Shown piece by piece: positions 27,089 through 35,354 of a stretch of DNA of 64,000 bases. The notes under the pieces are model-generated. The model had not been told where the DNA came from, ran no database searches, and saw nothing but the letters and a program-made list of their open reading frames with translations. This DNA comes from JBCCXL01 sp039191605. GTDB taxonomy: Bacteria; Acidobacteriota; Thermoanaerobaculia; Multivoradales; JAHZIX01. The DNA is taken from contig JBCCXL010000018.1 in the NCBI GenBank assembly GCA_039191605.1, positions 62,001-126,000 of the forward strand, given 5' to 3'. Numbering within the stretch: position 1 is the stretch's first letter; every line of letters begins with the position of its first letter. The position numbers and the translations under genes were made by a program.

Positions 27089-28615
27089 TCAAGCTCGATT
27101 CCACACCCGGTAGACGGTCCTGAGCTGGAGCCAGAGCAGAGCTTGGGTGAGGAGCCAGGTGCAGAACAGGGTGAGCTGAAACGCGAGGCTCCAGGGGAGA
27201 GGCGATCCTTCCTCCTGGGTGATGCCCGCGAACAACAGCCCGGCGATCAGCAGCAGCCCTTGGCCGACCAGCAGGGCCGGCTGGAGCTTGTCTTTGAACT
27301 TTCCGCATTTGCCGTCGTTGGGTCTGCCGATATAGCTATAGGAGAAGCCCAGCAGGAGGGGGAGGCCGAGGAACATCAGGGTGGCCGGGAACGGAGCGGG
27401 GGCCCACAGCACGTTGTGGCCGAGTTCTCCACCCTGGCGTTCCACGAGCCAGCGGATCCCGTTGCCCAAGGCGATGACCGGCACCAGGAGAAAGGCCAGG
27501 ATCTGAGCCTGAGAGACGAGGGCATCGACAAAGGCGGCGCGATGGGCGTCGCGGCGGCCTAGGGGGTAGAGCAGGCTGCGGGTAAAGGGGGCGGCGAAAA
27601 CGGTGACGTAGGTCATCATCGAGATCCAGAATCCAGCTAGCAGGCTCTGGGTGCCTTCGTCGTCACCGGGCCAGGTGAGGCAGGCGCGGGTCAGCGATTC
27701 TGCCCAGGCGGCTCCGGATCCCAGCTGGCCGGCTCCATGGAGACGTAGGGCGCTGACTGCGATGAGGGAAAAGAGCATCGGAACCGTCAGCACCAGGAGC
27801 GGCAGGAGCCAGGGAAAACGGTGGCTGCCGAAGCGCTCTACCGCCGCGGCGCGGAGCCATTGAAGGGTGCGCCGCGACTCGCCCGCGCCCGCGATTTCGA
27901 CCTTCCGGTGGCCCCGGCGCCAGTGCCCCCGCATCGTGGCGAGGGCGTTGGGGCCGGTGCTCCAGGATTCCGGATTGGTCGCGAGGGCGGCGGGGCCTGT
28001 CACGACCTGGCGAAAGAGGAAGTCAGAGAGACAGAGCCGGATCAGCAGCAGCCCGCCAACGAGATAGAGAGCCGCCGCCGAGGGGCTTGAGAGCCAGGGA
28101 AAGTCGCCTCGGAACAAGCCAAAGAAATAGGCGAAAGCCAGGGCCGGCGCGGCGACGAGCACATTGGGGTAGGGAATCAGGCCGAGGGCGAAGATCGCCA
28201 GGGCGACGGAGGCTCCGAGAAAGGGCGAAACCTCGGCGCTCAGGAAGGAGCCCAGCAGGCCCACCGTCAGCGCCAGCAGTGCGAGACTCCAGCCGTCTCT
28301 GCGGATGCCGGCCCGGTACCCGCTCCACAGGTGCTGGTGGGTGACCCGCTGGAGCATTTGGAGGCTGATGCCCGAGGCACAGCCGATCAAGAGGGGAAGC
28401 GATACGACCAAGAGCGCGGTGAGGCTAAAGGGTTCGTCGAGATCAGGGGCGGAGCTCCAATAGGTAGGGATGGCGCCGCCGGTGACGAGGATCGCCAGGA
28501 AGAGGTAGCCGCGGGCAGCGCGGGGCAGCAGGTGCCACAGCAGCGAGGGGAAGGTCCCCGAGCGAAAGGCGCGCGCCGGAGAGGTTCGCCGCAAGACTTG
28601 CGACTCGGTGGTCAC
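27089..28615 (-). CDS. ABC-exporter membrane protein, first paralogue
   Basis: A 508-residue integral membrane protein with about ten hydrophobic segments, paralogous along its length to the next gene (GYRAGIRRDGW, LIRLCLSDFLFRQVV, RGHWRRGHRKVEIA, PFTRSLLYPLGRRDAHRAAF). It starts at GTG 28615, whose GTGA overlaps the stop of the ATPase gene; GGGAGG lies just upstream. Coupling to the ATPase is the main reason to call it the permease. The cargo is unknown; YtrA-type operons often respond to cell-envelope stress. Confidence 0.68.
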   Translation of the reverse strand: MTTESQVLRRTSPARAFRSGTFPSLLWHLLPRAARGYLFLAILVTGGAIPTYWSSAPDLDEPFSLTALLVVSLPLLIGCASGISLQMLQRVTHQHLWSGYRAGIRRDGWSLALLALTVGLLGSFLSAEVSPFLGASVALAIFALGLIPYPNVLVAAPALAFAYFFGLFRGDFPWLSSPSAAALYLVGGLLLIRLCLSDFLFRQVVTGPAALATNPESWSTGPNALATMRGHWRRGHRKVEIAGAGESRRTLQWLRAAAVERFGSHRFPWLLPLLVLTVPMLFSLIAVSALRLHGAGQLGSGAAWAESLTRACLTWPGDDEGTQSLLAGFWISMMTYVTVFAAPFTRSLLYPLGRRDAHRAAFVDALVSQAQILAFLLVPVIALGNGIRWLVERQGGELGHNVLWAPAPFPATLMFLGLPLLLGFSYSYIGRPNDGKCGKFKDKLQPALLVGQGLLLIAGLLFAGITQEEGSPLPWSLAFQLTLFCTWLLTQALLWLQLRTVYRVWNRA

Positions 28616-29541
28616 GACGCCTCCCGCAGCCAGCTGTCCCGAGCCCGGGTGAGCAAGGGGAAGATCTCGTCGAGGGTGAGGGCGCGCGAGTTGACGCTCA
28701 CCCCGTGGCGCTGCTCGAAGGCTTTGCGCTCCTCATCGCCGACCCCATCGGTCCATAGCTGCGCCTGGGGGCCCTCGATGATCTGGCGCACCACGAAGCT
28801 CTCGGGAAATTGGTGGGGGAGGGGCTCACCCTGAGGGGAGAGCACCTGCCAGCGGGCGTAGCGCTCCTGAAGCGAGTCCAGGGGCTGATCGGCGGTGAGC
28901 TGGCCGTCGTGAAGGCAGACGATGTGGTCCACCACCTTCTCGACGTCCCGCAGCACGTGGGAGGCGATGACGATGGTGGTCTCGTGGCGCTCCCGCAGCA
29001 GCTCGAGGAGAAAGTGCAGGAGCTCGGAGCGGCCGAAGGGGTCGAGGCCCGCGGCGGGCTCGTCCAGCAGCAGCAGATCCGGGCGATGGCCGGTGGCGAG
29101 CACCAGGGCGAGCTTCTGTACGTTGCCCGGGGAGAGGCTGCCGACCCGGGCGTCGAGCTCCAGCTCCAGCTGGCCGACCAGGCGCTGTTCCAGCTCGACG
29201 TCCCAATCCGGGTAGAAGGAAGCGACGTAGCGAATGTGCTCTTCGACGCTCATCCAGTCGATGAAGCGGCTGCGCTGGTAGACCATGCCGATGCGGGCGA
29301 GGGTGGCGGAGTCCAGCTTGGGGGCCGGGCAGCCGAGAACCTCCACCCTGCCCCGCTGCGGAAGGACGTCTCCAATGAGATGGCGCAGCAGGGTGGACTT
29401 ACCGCAGCCGTTGCGCCCGATGAGGCCCACCAGCGAGCCCTGGGGAACCTGCAGCTGAAGGCGCGACAGGGTAGGCGTCGACCCTGAACGGCCGCGCGAA
29501 TAGCTGTGGGATAGATCTTGAACGTCGATGGCGAGGGTCAT
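28612..29541 (-). CDS. ABC transporter ATP-binding protein
   Basis: A 309-residue ATPase. The Walker A motif is GRNGCGKST near residue 42. The signature is in the SLSPGNVQKLALVLA region (LSPG form, as in many ABC-2 exporters). Walker B is LLLLDEPAAGLD, and the switch His follows in VIASHVLRD. A C-terminal extension of about 90 residues follows. The gene overlaps the regulator upstream (ATGA) and the permease downstream (GTGA), giving stoichiometric translation. It powers export of an unknown substrate. Confidence 0.93.
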   Translation of the reverse strand: MTLAIDVQDLSHSYSRGRSGSTPTLSRLQLQVPQGSLVGLIGRNGCGKSTLLRHLIGDVLPQRGRVEVLGCPAPKLDSATLARIGMVYQRSRFIDWMSVEEHIRYVASFYPDWDVELEQRLVGQLELELDARVGSLSPGNVQKLALVLATGHRPDLLLLDEPAAGLDPFGRSELLHFLLELLRERHETTIVIASHVLRDVEKVVDHIVCLHDGQLTADQPLDSLQERYARWQVLSPQGEPLPHQFPESFVVRQIIEGPQAQLWTDGVGDEERKAFEQRHGVSVNSRALTLDEIFPLLTRARDSWLREAS

Positions 29542-29984
29542 GACGCCTCCTCGGAATCTCGGGAACGAGCAGAGTTCTTGGCAGACGGGCTTTTGGGTGA
29601 AGGAGGAATCGCGGTGTTCTGAAGCTCTTCACGATAGAGGGTCACCGCTTCCTCCGCGGGGACGCCGAGCTGATGGGCGAGGGTGGCGCAGGGGTGGAGG
29701 GCCTCCCGCAGAGGCTCGAGACGGCGCGCCTCGACTTGGGCTTCCGGCTGCTCTCGAACCACCAGGGGGCGCCCGGGGCGGCGCTCGAGGACGCCGTCGC
29801 GCTCCAGCAGGCTGTAGGCTTTGCTCACGGTCATGGGATTGACCCCCAGGTCGGAAGAGAGGTTTCGGGTGGAGGGCAGCTCGGCTCCGGTAGAGAGCAG
29901 GCCGCTCGCGATGTGGACCTTGATTTGGTCCATGATCTGCCGGTAGACCGGCACGCCGCTATGGACGTCGACGACCAGCAGCAC
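29538..29984 (-). CDS. GntR-family regulator, YtrA-like
   Basis: A 148-residue repressor-type protein. The winged helix covers residues 10-77 (PVYRQIMDQIKVHIASGLL, LPSTRNLSSDLGVNPMTVSK and AYSLLERDGVLERRPGRP), followed by a short C-terminal helix pair as in YtrA rather than a large ligand-binding domain. It starts at GTG 29984 with GGGGAG upstream. It heads the ABC operon and probably represses it through the palindromes at 30070 and 30117. Confidence 0.88.
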   Translation of the reverse strand: MLLVVDVHSGVPVYRQIMDQIKVHIASGLLSTGAELPSTRNLSSDLGVNPMTVSKAYSLLERDGVLERRPGRPLVVREQPEAQVEARRLEPLREALHPCATLAHQLGVPAEEAVTLYREELQNTAIPPSPKSPSAKNSARSRDSEEAS

Positions 29985-30069
29985 GGGGCGTCTCCCCGCC
30001 GCGGGGGGGGCGGCGCAAGAAGCGGGACCAGGGTGGAGAGGGTGTGGGGTGCATGGCTTTCTCGATCTG

Positions 30070-30091
30070 GTGTATTAGTGAACTAATGCGC
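30070..30091. promoter_or_regulatory. Palindrome 1, candidate GntR (YtrA-type) operator
   Basis: Half-site GTGTATTAGT, a GA centre, then ACTAATGCGC; eight of ten positions are symmetric. GTGTATTA-type halves resemble the operators described for YtrA-like regulators. It lies about 86 bases upstream of the GntR gene. Confidence 0.6.
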
Positions 30092-30116
30092 TGAGGCGGA
30101 TGGTAGGAGAGCTGAG

Positions 30117-30138
30117 GTGTATTTGTCAAGTAATACAC
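30117..30138. promoter_or_regulatory. Palindrome 2, candidate GntR (YtrA-type) operator
   Basis: A perfect 7-base inverted repeat, GTGTATT-n8-AATACAC. It shares its half-site with palindrome 1, and the centres of the two sites are 47 bases apart, so cooperative binding is possible. Confidence 0.6.
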
Positions 30139-30226
30139 TGATTTCCCTCAGCGGCTCCTCGGGATGGGTCTCGGGGGCTGGCCGATTGGAGCGCTCCCGA
30201 GGCCTTCCCCTCCCCAAGCCAGCTCC

Positions 30227-30267
30227 AAAACGAAAACGCACCGGCCGCCGAAGCGGTCCGGTGCGTT
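30227..30267 (-). terminator. Intrinsic terminator for the gene at 30346
   Basis: On the minus strand the stem AACGCACCGG/CCGGTGCGTT encloses CCGC-TTCG-GCGG and is followed by TTCGTTTTGG. It lies about 80 bases past the stop of the minus-strand gene. Confidence 0.8.
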
Positions 30268-30345
30268 GGGGCGACGCGGCGATTCTGCCGGGTCGCTGCC
30301 TCGGGAGCTGGCTCCCGAGACGAGGGATGCTCGAGGCTCAGTGGA

Positions 30346-30762
30346 TCAGAGGTTCAGCGACCAGTTGCTGGAACCGCTGACGGTCTGGGAATCCACCGCG
30401 GAGGAGAAGGTGACGGAGGTGCCAGGGGGAAGGTTCACCGTGCCGTTGACCAGGCGCAGAGGGGTCAGCACGTAGATGTCCACCTGCATGTTGACGTCGC
30501 TGTCGGCGGCGGTGATCACCATCTGCTTGGCGGTGATGTTGACGGTGTCGAGCACCAGGGCGCCGCCGGCGGTGCTGGCGAAGGAGAGGCCGCCGAGGGT
30601 CTGGGTGTTGTCGCCGAGGCTCCAGCGGCCCTCGTCTTGGGGCGCCTCGAAGATCAGAACCGTCGAGTTGCCGTTGGCCGGCAGGCCCGAGTAGGTGACG
30701 CGGATGGGGTAGTAGGTCAGCATGCTGCCACCGGCTTGTTCAGCAGCGAAGGACTCAGCCAT
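30346..30762 (-). CDS. Unrecognised beta-rich protein, paralogue A
   Basis: A 138-residue protein of no family I recognise. It has no signal peptide and no cysteine. Alternating hydrophobic residues and many Thr, Ser, Val and Asn residues suggest a beta-sandwich. Blocks shared with the next two genes are a GLPANGNSTV-type strand near residue 26, WSLGDNTQTLGG near 47, DIYVLTPLRLVNGTVNLPPG near 95 and a terminal SSNWSLNL. AGAGGT precedes the ATG. The gene lies upstream of the eCIS operon and points away from it, so a structural, surface or cargo role is possible but unproven. Confidence 0.6.
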   Translation of the reverse strand: MAESFAAEQAGGSMLTYYPIRVTYSGLPANGNSTVLIFEAPQDEGRWSLGDNTQTLGGLSFASTAGGALVLDTVNITAKQMVITAADSDVNMQVDIYVLTPLRLVNGTVNLPPGTSVTFSSAVDSQTVSGSSNWSLNL

Positions 30763-30935
30763 GGTGATTACCTCTTCTATCGAGAATGGGGTCGAGAGTG
30801 TGAAATTGCGTTTCTACGGTCTGGGTGGGAGCCCTCGATGGGTCTCGACGGACCTGGATTCGAGGGGCGCCGGGCCTCTCAATGGCTCATGGAGGCGAGC
30901 TCGGAGGCGCTGTCGCTGGCCCAGCTGTCACTGGC

Positions 30936-31343
30936 TCAGCTGAGGGGCACGCTCCAGGAGGAGTTGCCGCCGACGGTGGTGCTGGAGGCGCGGGAGATGA
31001 AGGTCACCGTGGCCCCCTGAGGCAGGTTGACGTTGCCGCCGACTCGGCGATCCGGGGTCAGGACGTAGAGGTTCAGCGAGAAGTTGCCGTCGGCGTCGCC
31101 GCCGTAGACGATCACCTGCTTGGAGTTGGTGGTGAAGCTGTTGAAGTTCAGGTTGCTGCCGTCGGTACCGGTGAGACGGTAGCCGCCGAGGGTTTCGGAG
31201 TTCTCTCCGATGCTGAACACTCCGGCGTCACGGGAGGTGTAGATGCTCACCGTGCCCTGGGTATTGGCGGGCAGGTTGGTGAACACCATGGTCAACTGGT
31301 AGTAGAGGGCATCGTCGGCGGGAGGCAGGAATTCTTCGGCCAT
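30936..31343 (-). CDS. Unrecognised beta-rich protein, paralogue B
   Basis: A 135-residue relative of the genes on either side: TNLPANTQGTVSIYT, FSIGENSETLGG, LYVLTPDRRVGGNVNLPQG and a terminal SSWSVPLS. I start at ATG 31343 because MAEEF matches the MAESF start of paralogue A and GGAGA lies upstream; a longer frame to 31391 is not conserved. No signal peptide is present. The 219-base spacer before it contains diverged repeats of a GAAGTTTGCGAA-like unit. Confidence 0.6.
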   Translation of the reverse strand: MAEEFLPPADDALYYQLTMVFTNLPANTQGTVSIYTSRDAGVFSIGENSETLGGYRLTGTDGSNLNFNSFTTNSKQVIVYGGDADGNFSLNLYVLTPDRRVGGNVNLPQGATVTFISRASSTTVGGNSSWSVPLS

Positions 31344-31562
31344 GGTTGTTCGTCTCCGAAGGGTGTTGGTTTGGGTTGGAGGGATCGACAACGAGACTCG
31401 ACAAAGGCCCGCGGTGGGGCTTGATCTGTTTCTCTGATCGCGACTACGAAGTAGGAAGTTTGCGAAGCAGAGGGTTTGCGAACTAGAAAGTTTGAGAATT
31501 GCAGGATTTGGCTTCTCGAAGGGCGAAGACCTCTTGGCTGAGGATTGCGGCTAGAAGCTGGC

Positions 31563-32333
31563 TCAGCTTCCGAGGGTCAGGGCCCAGGAGCCGAAATTCA
31601 GCAGCTGGGTTTGATCTTCCGAGGACTGCAGGACCAGCCAGGCTCCGGGGGGTAGGGTGACCGAGCCCCGGGCTTCAGGGTGCGGTCCGGCGATGAAGAG
31701 CTGGAGCGTTAGGGTGGAATCCTGGTCGCCATTAGTGACGGTGAGCAGGGAGCGGGTGAGCTCGAGAGCCTGTAGGTTGACGTCGTCCCCGTTGGCTCCC
31801 TGGAAATGGCTGCCGAGCAGCATCTCGCTGCCTAAGGCCCAGGCCGCCGGCTCTCGCAGCTGCACCGAGGCGACGGTATTGGCGGGAATCTCGAAGAAGG
31901 TGAGGGTCACCCGGTGGCGTTGGCGGTGATGGGGCCAGTGGTGGCGGACGACGGTGCTCCCCTCTTCGGCCTGCTGGCTGGTTGGTGTGCCGGCATCTTG
32001 TGTGCCGACATCTGGCGCGCTGGTGAGCTCCTGGGCCGCTGCCGCAGAGGCGCGAAGCTGAGCTTCAGAGACGGCTGGGTCTGGTGTCTCGGCCTGGGTG
32101 CCAGATGCCGGCTTTGACGCCTGCGCCGACTTCTTTGCCGTGTCGGTAGATGTCGTGGCTGCCTTCTTCTTGGTGCTGCGGGCGCTTCGAGCCGCCTGGC
32201 GGCGGGCAGCCCGGCCCCCCTTGGCGTTCGTGCCGGAAGTCTTGGTCGGGCCTCCCACGCTGGAAGCCTTGTCCTTATCGCCGCCTTGTCCGGCGCCGTC
32301 CGCGCCGGTGCCCTTCGCTTGATCTTTGCTCAT
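31563..32333 (-). CDS. Unrecognised beta-rich protein with Lys/Ala/Ser-rich N-terminal tail, paralogue C
   Basis: A 256-residue protein. The C-terminal 115 residues match paralogues A and B: FEIPANTVASVQL, WALGSEMLLG, LQLFIAGPHPEARGSVTLPP and terminal GSWALTLGS. The first 125 residues are low complexity, rich in Ala, Lys, Thr, Ser and Gly, with a basic stretch (RAARRQAARSARSTKKKAAT) reminiscent of histone-H1-like tails. A His-rich segment RHHWPHHRQRHR follows. It is probably the first gene of the leftward three-gene set, and its start faces the eCIS promoter region. Confidence 0.58.
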   Translation of the reverse strand: MSKDQAKGTGADGAGQGGDKDKASSVGGPTKTSGTNAKGGRAARRQAARSARSTKKKAATTSTDTAKKSAQASKPASGTQAETPDPAVSEAQLRASAAAAQELTSAPDVGTQDAGTPTSQQAEEGSTVVRHHWPHHRQRHRVTLTFFEIPANTVASVQLREPAAWALGSEMLLGSHFQGANGDDVNLQALELTRSLLTVTNGDQDSTLTLQLFIAGPHPEARGSVTLPPGAWLVLQSSEDQTQLLNFGSWALTLGS

Positions 32334-33179
32334 GGTTCGATCCAGGGTTCAGCTCGAGTGAGCGATTCAGTGAGCGTTGAAATGACGGTCTCGAGGTACA
32401 CGTCTCCTGTGCGGGCCCCAGGGGTCTTCGCTCCATGCCTGCCGGTCTAGCGGGCGGCGGTTCGAGGTCGGACACTTCCAACGAGGAAGCGGGTCTCGAG
32501 ACCGGAGGCGGGAGGGTGGGAGCGGGCCGCTAGTGCGCAGGCGCTCAGTAAGGGTTGGGGATGAGAAGGGAAGACTCGATACCGCTAACGATAGCTCTGC
32601 GGCGCGAAACACCTTTTCTCAAGTTCTACATCAAGATCTGTCTCGCTGAATTAAAGCACGGTGTCGTGGTGGTGACAACTGCGAAAGCAGGCAATTTCGC
32701 CGTCTTTGGTAGACCACTCAAGTTCTTGATTCGAGGGTGTGTTAATGGGGCTTTGCCGACTTCTAGAGGCGCCGAAGGGCTCGGTGATGTCGAGGAAGAC
32801 AGGGCCTTCTCTGGCTGCTTTCCTCGGGCTGCCGTCCAAGCTCCTGAGGGACGCTTTTATGGCTCTCGCCTGCGGCCTTTTCAGGCTCTCTTGATGCCTG
32901 TAGGCGAGAGAGTGAACGCTTCGTTACATGGATTGTCGAGATTTGAAGAAAAAAGCCGAGGATGGGACTGGCGCTCCTCGGATGTCGTTTCGATCCAATA
33001 CCTTGCCGCATCCCTTCTTCGGGCTCATTCCGCGGCGGGCGCTGCTTGAGGCGGCGAAGGCAGTTGGTGTATCCTGCCCCCACATCGAGACTCGGAAAAT
33101 CCCCTGGCGGCGGATTCAACCTGCGACTGTCTAGCTTCGGAACGCGCAAGCGCGAGTCCGGCGAGGACAGGAGGAGCCC
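32334..33179. other. Long divergent spacer between the paralogue set and the eCIS operon
   Basis: An 846-base region with no convincing gene. It is the natural place for the promoters of both the leftward three-gene set and the long eCIS operon. Visible elements are two copies of CTCAAGTTCT near 32619 and 32718, the second inside the palindrome TCAAGTTCTTGA, and a strong minus-strand terminator at 32942-32981. GGAGG lies just before the sheath ATG. A 495-base open frame at 32555 has no protein-like features. Confidence 0.55.
32942..32981 (-). terminator. Minus-strand intrinsic terminator without an assigned gene
   Basis: On the minus strand, CCGAGGA, a 12-base loop, TCCTCGG, then CTTTTTTCTTC. 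The stem is perfect and the T-tract strong. No minus-strand gene lies between it and the sheath start at 33180, so it may end a small RNA or stop antisense transcription. Confidence 0.72.
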
Positions 33180-35099
33180 ATGCCCGTCCAGCCTACCTAC
33201 CCCGGTGTTTACGTTCAGGAAGCGCCGAGCGGGATTCGGACCATCACCGGTGTGTCCACCTCGGTGACGGCCTTTCTCGGTTTCTTCCGTAAAGGCCCGC
33301 TCAACCAGCCGCGGCAAATTTTCAACGTCGGCGATTTTCAGCGCGAATTCGGCGGTCTCGATACCGAGAGCGAGGCGAGCTACGCCATTGAGCAATTCTT
33401 CCTCAATGGTGGCGAGCAGGCGTGGGTGGTGCGCACCGCGGCGTCAGATACGGCAAATCCCTTGGGGACGTCCTCGGTGATCGCCGCCTCGGCGCCGGGC
33501 AAGGACGGCATCCCGACCGTCAAGGTGGATGCCTCGAGCCCCGGCTCGTGGGGCAATAACGTCAAGCTGGACATCGATTGGGCGACCAGCAATCCGCTGG
33601 AGTTCTTCAACATCACGGCCACCGAATTCGTCGTCGAGGATGGCCAGCCGCGGGTGATCCAGACCCTCACTATCCGCAACCTCACGATGGATCCGTCGGC
33701 GCCGAATTACGCCGTGTCGGTGATCCAGCAGACCAACGGCAGCCTGGTGCAGCTGGAGGATCTACTGCCCGATACCGGCGGCGTGCCGCCGGAGGGGGGC
33801 TGGCCGAGGCCGGCCCAGACCGGCACCGTCGGCGAGAAAATTCAGAACAGCGACCTGCCCTTCAAGGGCGGCACCATGACGGTGCAAATGGGAGACCAGA
33901 AGTACACCGTCACCGTCGCCAAGGCGGACACCCGGTTCCAGCTGCCGGCGGTGGTGCAGGCGGCGCTGCGCAGTCAGCCGGCGCTCTCCAGCGCGGTGGT
34001 GGAGATGGTGGCGGACTCCCTGCGGGTCTTCCTCACCGATCCTCTCTTGGCGAACCAGACCCTGGTGTTCACCGGGTCCGCCGCCAACGCCCTCAAGCTC
34101 ACCAAGGGGTTGGTGAACATCCAGCGCTACTCGCTGGGGGAAGGGGTCACCGCCGGGGCCCAGAGCGGCGCCACCAAGGGCGGCGACGGCCTGCCGCCGG
34201 GAGCCACCGAGCTGATCGGCAGCGAGTTCGAGCGCACCGGAATCTACGCCCTGGACTCGGTGGATATCTTCAATATCCTCGCCATCCCCCGTACCCGCGA
34301 TCTCACCGAGACGGCGGCGATGTCGGTGATCCAGACTTGCCTCAACTATTGTGAGGCGCGGCAGGCCTTCATGGTGGTCGACATGACGGCCAACGTGAAC
34401 AGCATCGAGGGGGCCCGCTCTTGGATGGAGGCTAACGCCCTGGTGGCCAACAAGAACGCCGCCGTCTACTTTCCCAACGTGATGGTGCCGGATCCCTTGA
34501 ACGAGTTCCGGCTGCGGGCCTTTGGCCCTAGCGGCACGATGGCCGGGCTCTACGCCCGCACCGACGCTCAGCGGGGTGTGTGGAAGGCGCCGGCGGGAGT
34601 GGACGCGACGCTGAGGGGGGCGACCGCCCTGGAATACAAGATGACCGACGCCGAGAACGGCGCGCTCAACCCCCTGGGGATCAACTGCCTGCGCAATTTC
34701 CCGGTCTACGCCAACGTCTCCTGGGGTGCGCGCACCATGGTGGGCAGCGACCAGCGGGCTTCGGAATGGAAGTACATCCCGGTACGGCGGGTCGCGCTGA
34801 TGATCATGGAAAGCCTGAGGAGAGGCCTGCAGTGGGTGGTCTTCGAGCCCAACGGCGAGGTGCTGTGGTCGCAGATCCGGCTCAACGTCAACGCCTTTAT
34901 GCAGACCCTCTTCGTCCAGGGGGCCTTCAAGGGAGAAAGCCCCGAGCAGGCCTATAGCGTGAAGTGCGATGCCTCCACCACCTCCCAGAACGATATCGAT
35001 CGCGGCATCGTGAACGTCGTGGTGGGCTTCGCGCCGCTGAAACCAGCGGAGTTCGTGATCCTGACGCTGGAGCAGCTCACCGGCCAGAGCGACTCCTAA
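33180..35099 (+). CDS. eCIS contractile sheath protein (Afp2/Pvc2-like)
   Basis: A 639-residue tail sheath protein. The N-terminal PTYPGVYVQEAPSGIRTITG and VTAFLGFFRKGPLNQP are typical of contractile sheaths. The C-terminal domain, from IPVRRVALMIMESLRRGLQW through VFEPNGEVLWSQI to FVILTLEQLTGQ, is the strand-swapping core. It encloses the tube and contracts to drive it through a target membrane. GGAGG lies nine bases before the ATG. It is the first structural gene of the operon; only one sheath copy is present, unlike Afp with three. Confidence 0.95.
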   Translation: MPVQPTYPGVYVQEAPSGIRTITGVSTSVTAFLGFFRKGPLNQPRQIFNVGDFQREFGGLDTESEASYAIEQFFLNGGEQAWVVRTAASDTANPLGTSSVIAASAPGKDGIPTVKVDASSPGSWGNNVKLDIDWATSNPLEFFNITATEFVVEDGQPRVIQTLTIRNLTMDPSAPNYAVSVIQQTNGSLVQLEDLLPDTGGVPPEGGWPRPAQTGTVGEKIQNSDLPFKGGTMTVQMGDQKYTVTVAKADTRFQLPAVVQAALRSQPALSSAVVEMVADSLRVFLTDPLLANQTLVFTGSAANALKLTKGLVNIQRYSLGEGVTAGAQSGATKGGDGLPPGATELIGSEFERTGIYALDSVDIFNILAIPRTRDLTETAAMSVIQTCLNYCEARQAFMVVDMTANVNSIEGARSWMEANALVANKNAAVYFPNVMVPDPLNEFRLRAFGPSGTMAGLYARTDAQRGVWKAPAGVDATLRGATALEYKMTDAENGALNPLGINCLRNFPVYANVSWGARTMVGSDQRASEWKYIPVRRVALMIMESLRRGLQWVVFEPNGEVLWSQIRLNVNAFMQTLFVQGAFKGESPEQAYSVKCDASTTSQNDIDRGIVNVVVGFAPLKPAEFVILTLEQLTGQSDS

Positions 35100-35111
35100 A
35101 CACCTCGAGGC

Positions 35112-35225
35112 CGCGAGGGCGATAGCCGCTCTCGCGACTCACCGCGTTGGTTCTTAGGAACGGAACGGTGTCCGGCTGAATGAGCAGCAGCAGAGGAAGA
35201 CGCTCCGGGACCTCCTTCCGAGGTC
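35112..35225 (+). other. Two hairpins in the sheath-tube spacer
   Basis: The 255-base spacer between sheath and tube holds the hairpin CGCGAG/CTCGCG (35112-35136) and the hairpin GACCTC-cttcc-GAGGTC (35209-35225). Neither has a T-tract. They could stabilise or process the mRNA and so set the sheath-to-tube ratio; this is inference. Confidence 0.4.
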
Positions 35226-35354
35226 TCACAACCTTCCTCGAGAGCCCATAGATGAGCTCGCTGATGAGCCTGCCGATGAGCCCACCCAAGATTTCGATAT
35301 AGAGAGACTCGCGGTCGTTCAAAGATCGCTTGAGAGATTGAGAGGATTTTCGTC

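Larger units (their letters stand above)
29985..30345. other. Control region of the GntR-ABC operon and terminator region
   Basis: A 361-base stretch without a gene. The part near 30060-30140 is AT-rich and contains two operator-like palindromes upstream of the GntR gene. The part at 30227-30267 holds a terminator for the minus-strand gene at 30346. Confidence 0.6.

Noticed and set aside
32555..33049. A 164-codon open frame in the spacer upstream of the sheath gene
   Set aside because: No recognisable motif, ribosome site or codon pattern; it also covers the minus-strand terminator and the probable promoter region.
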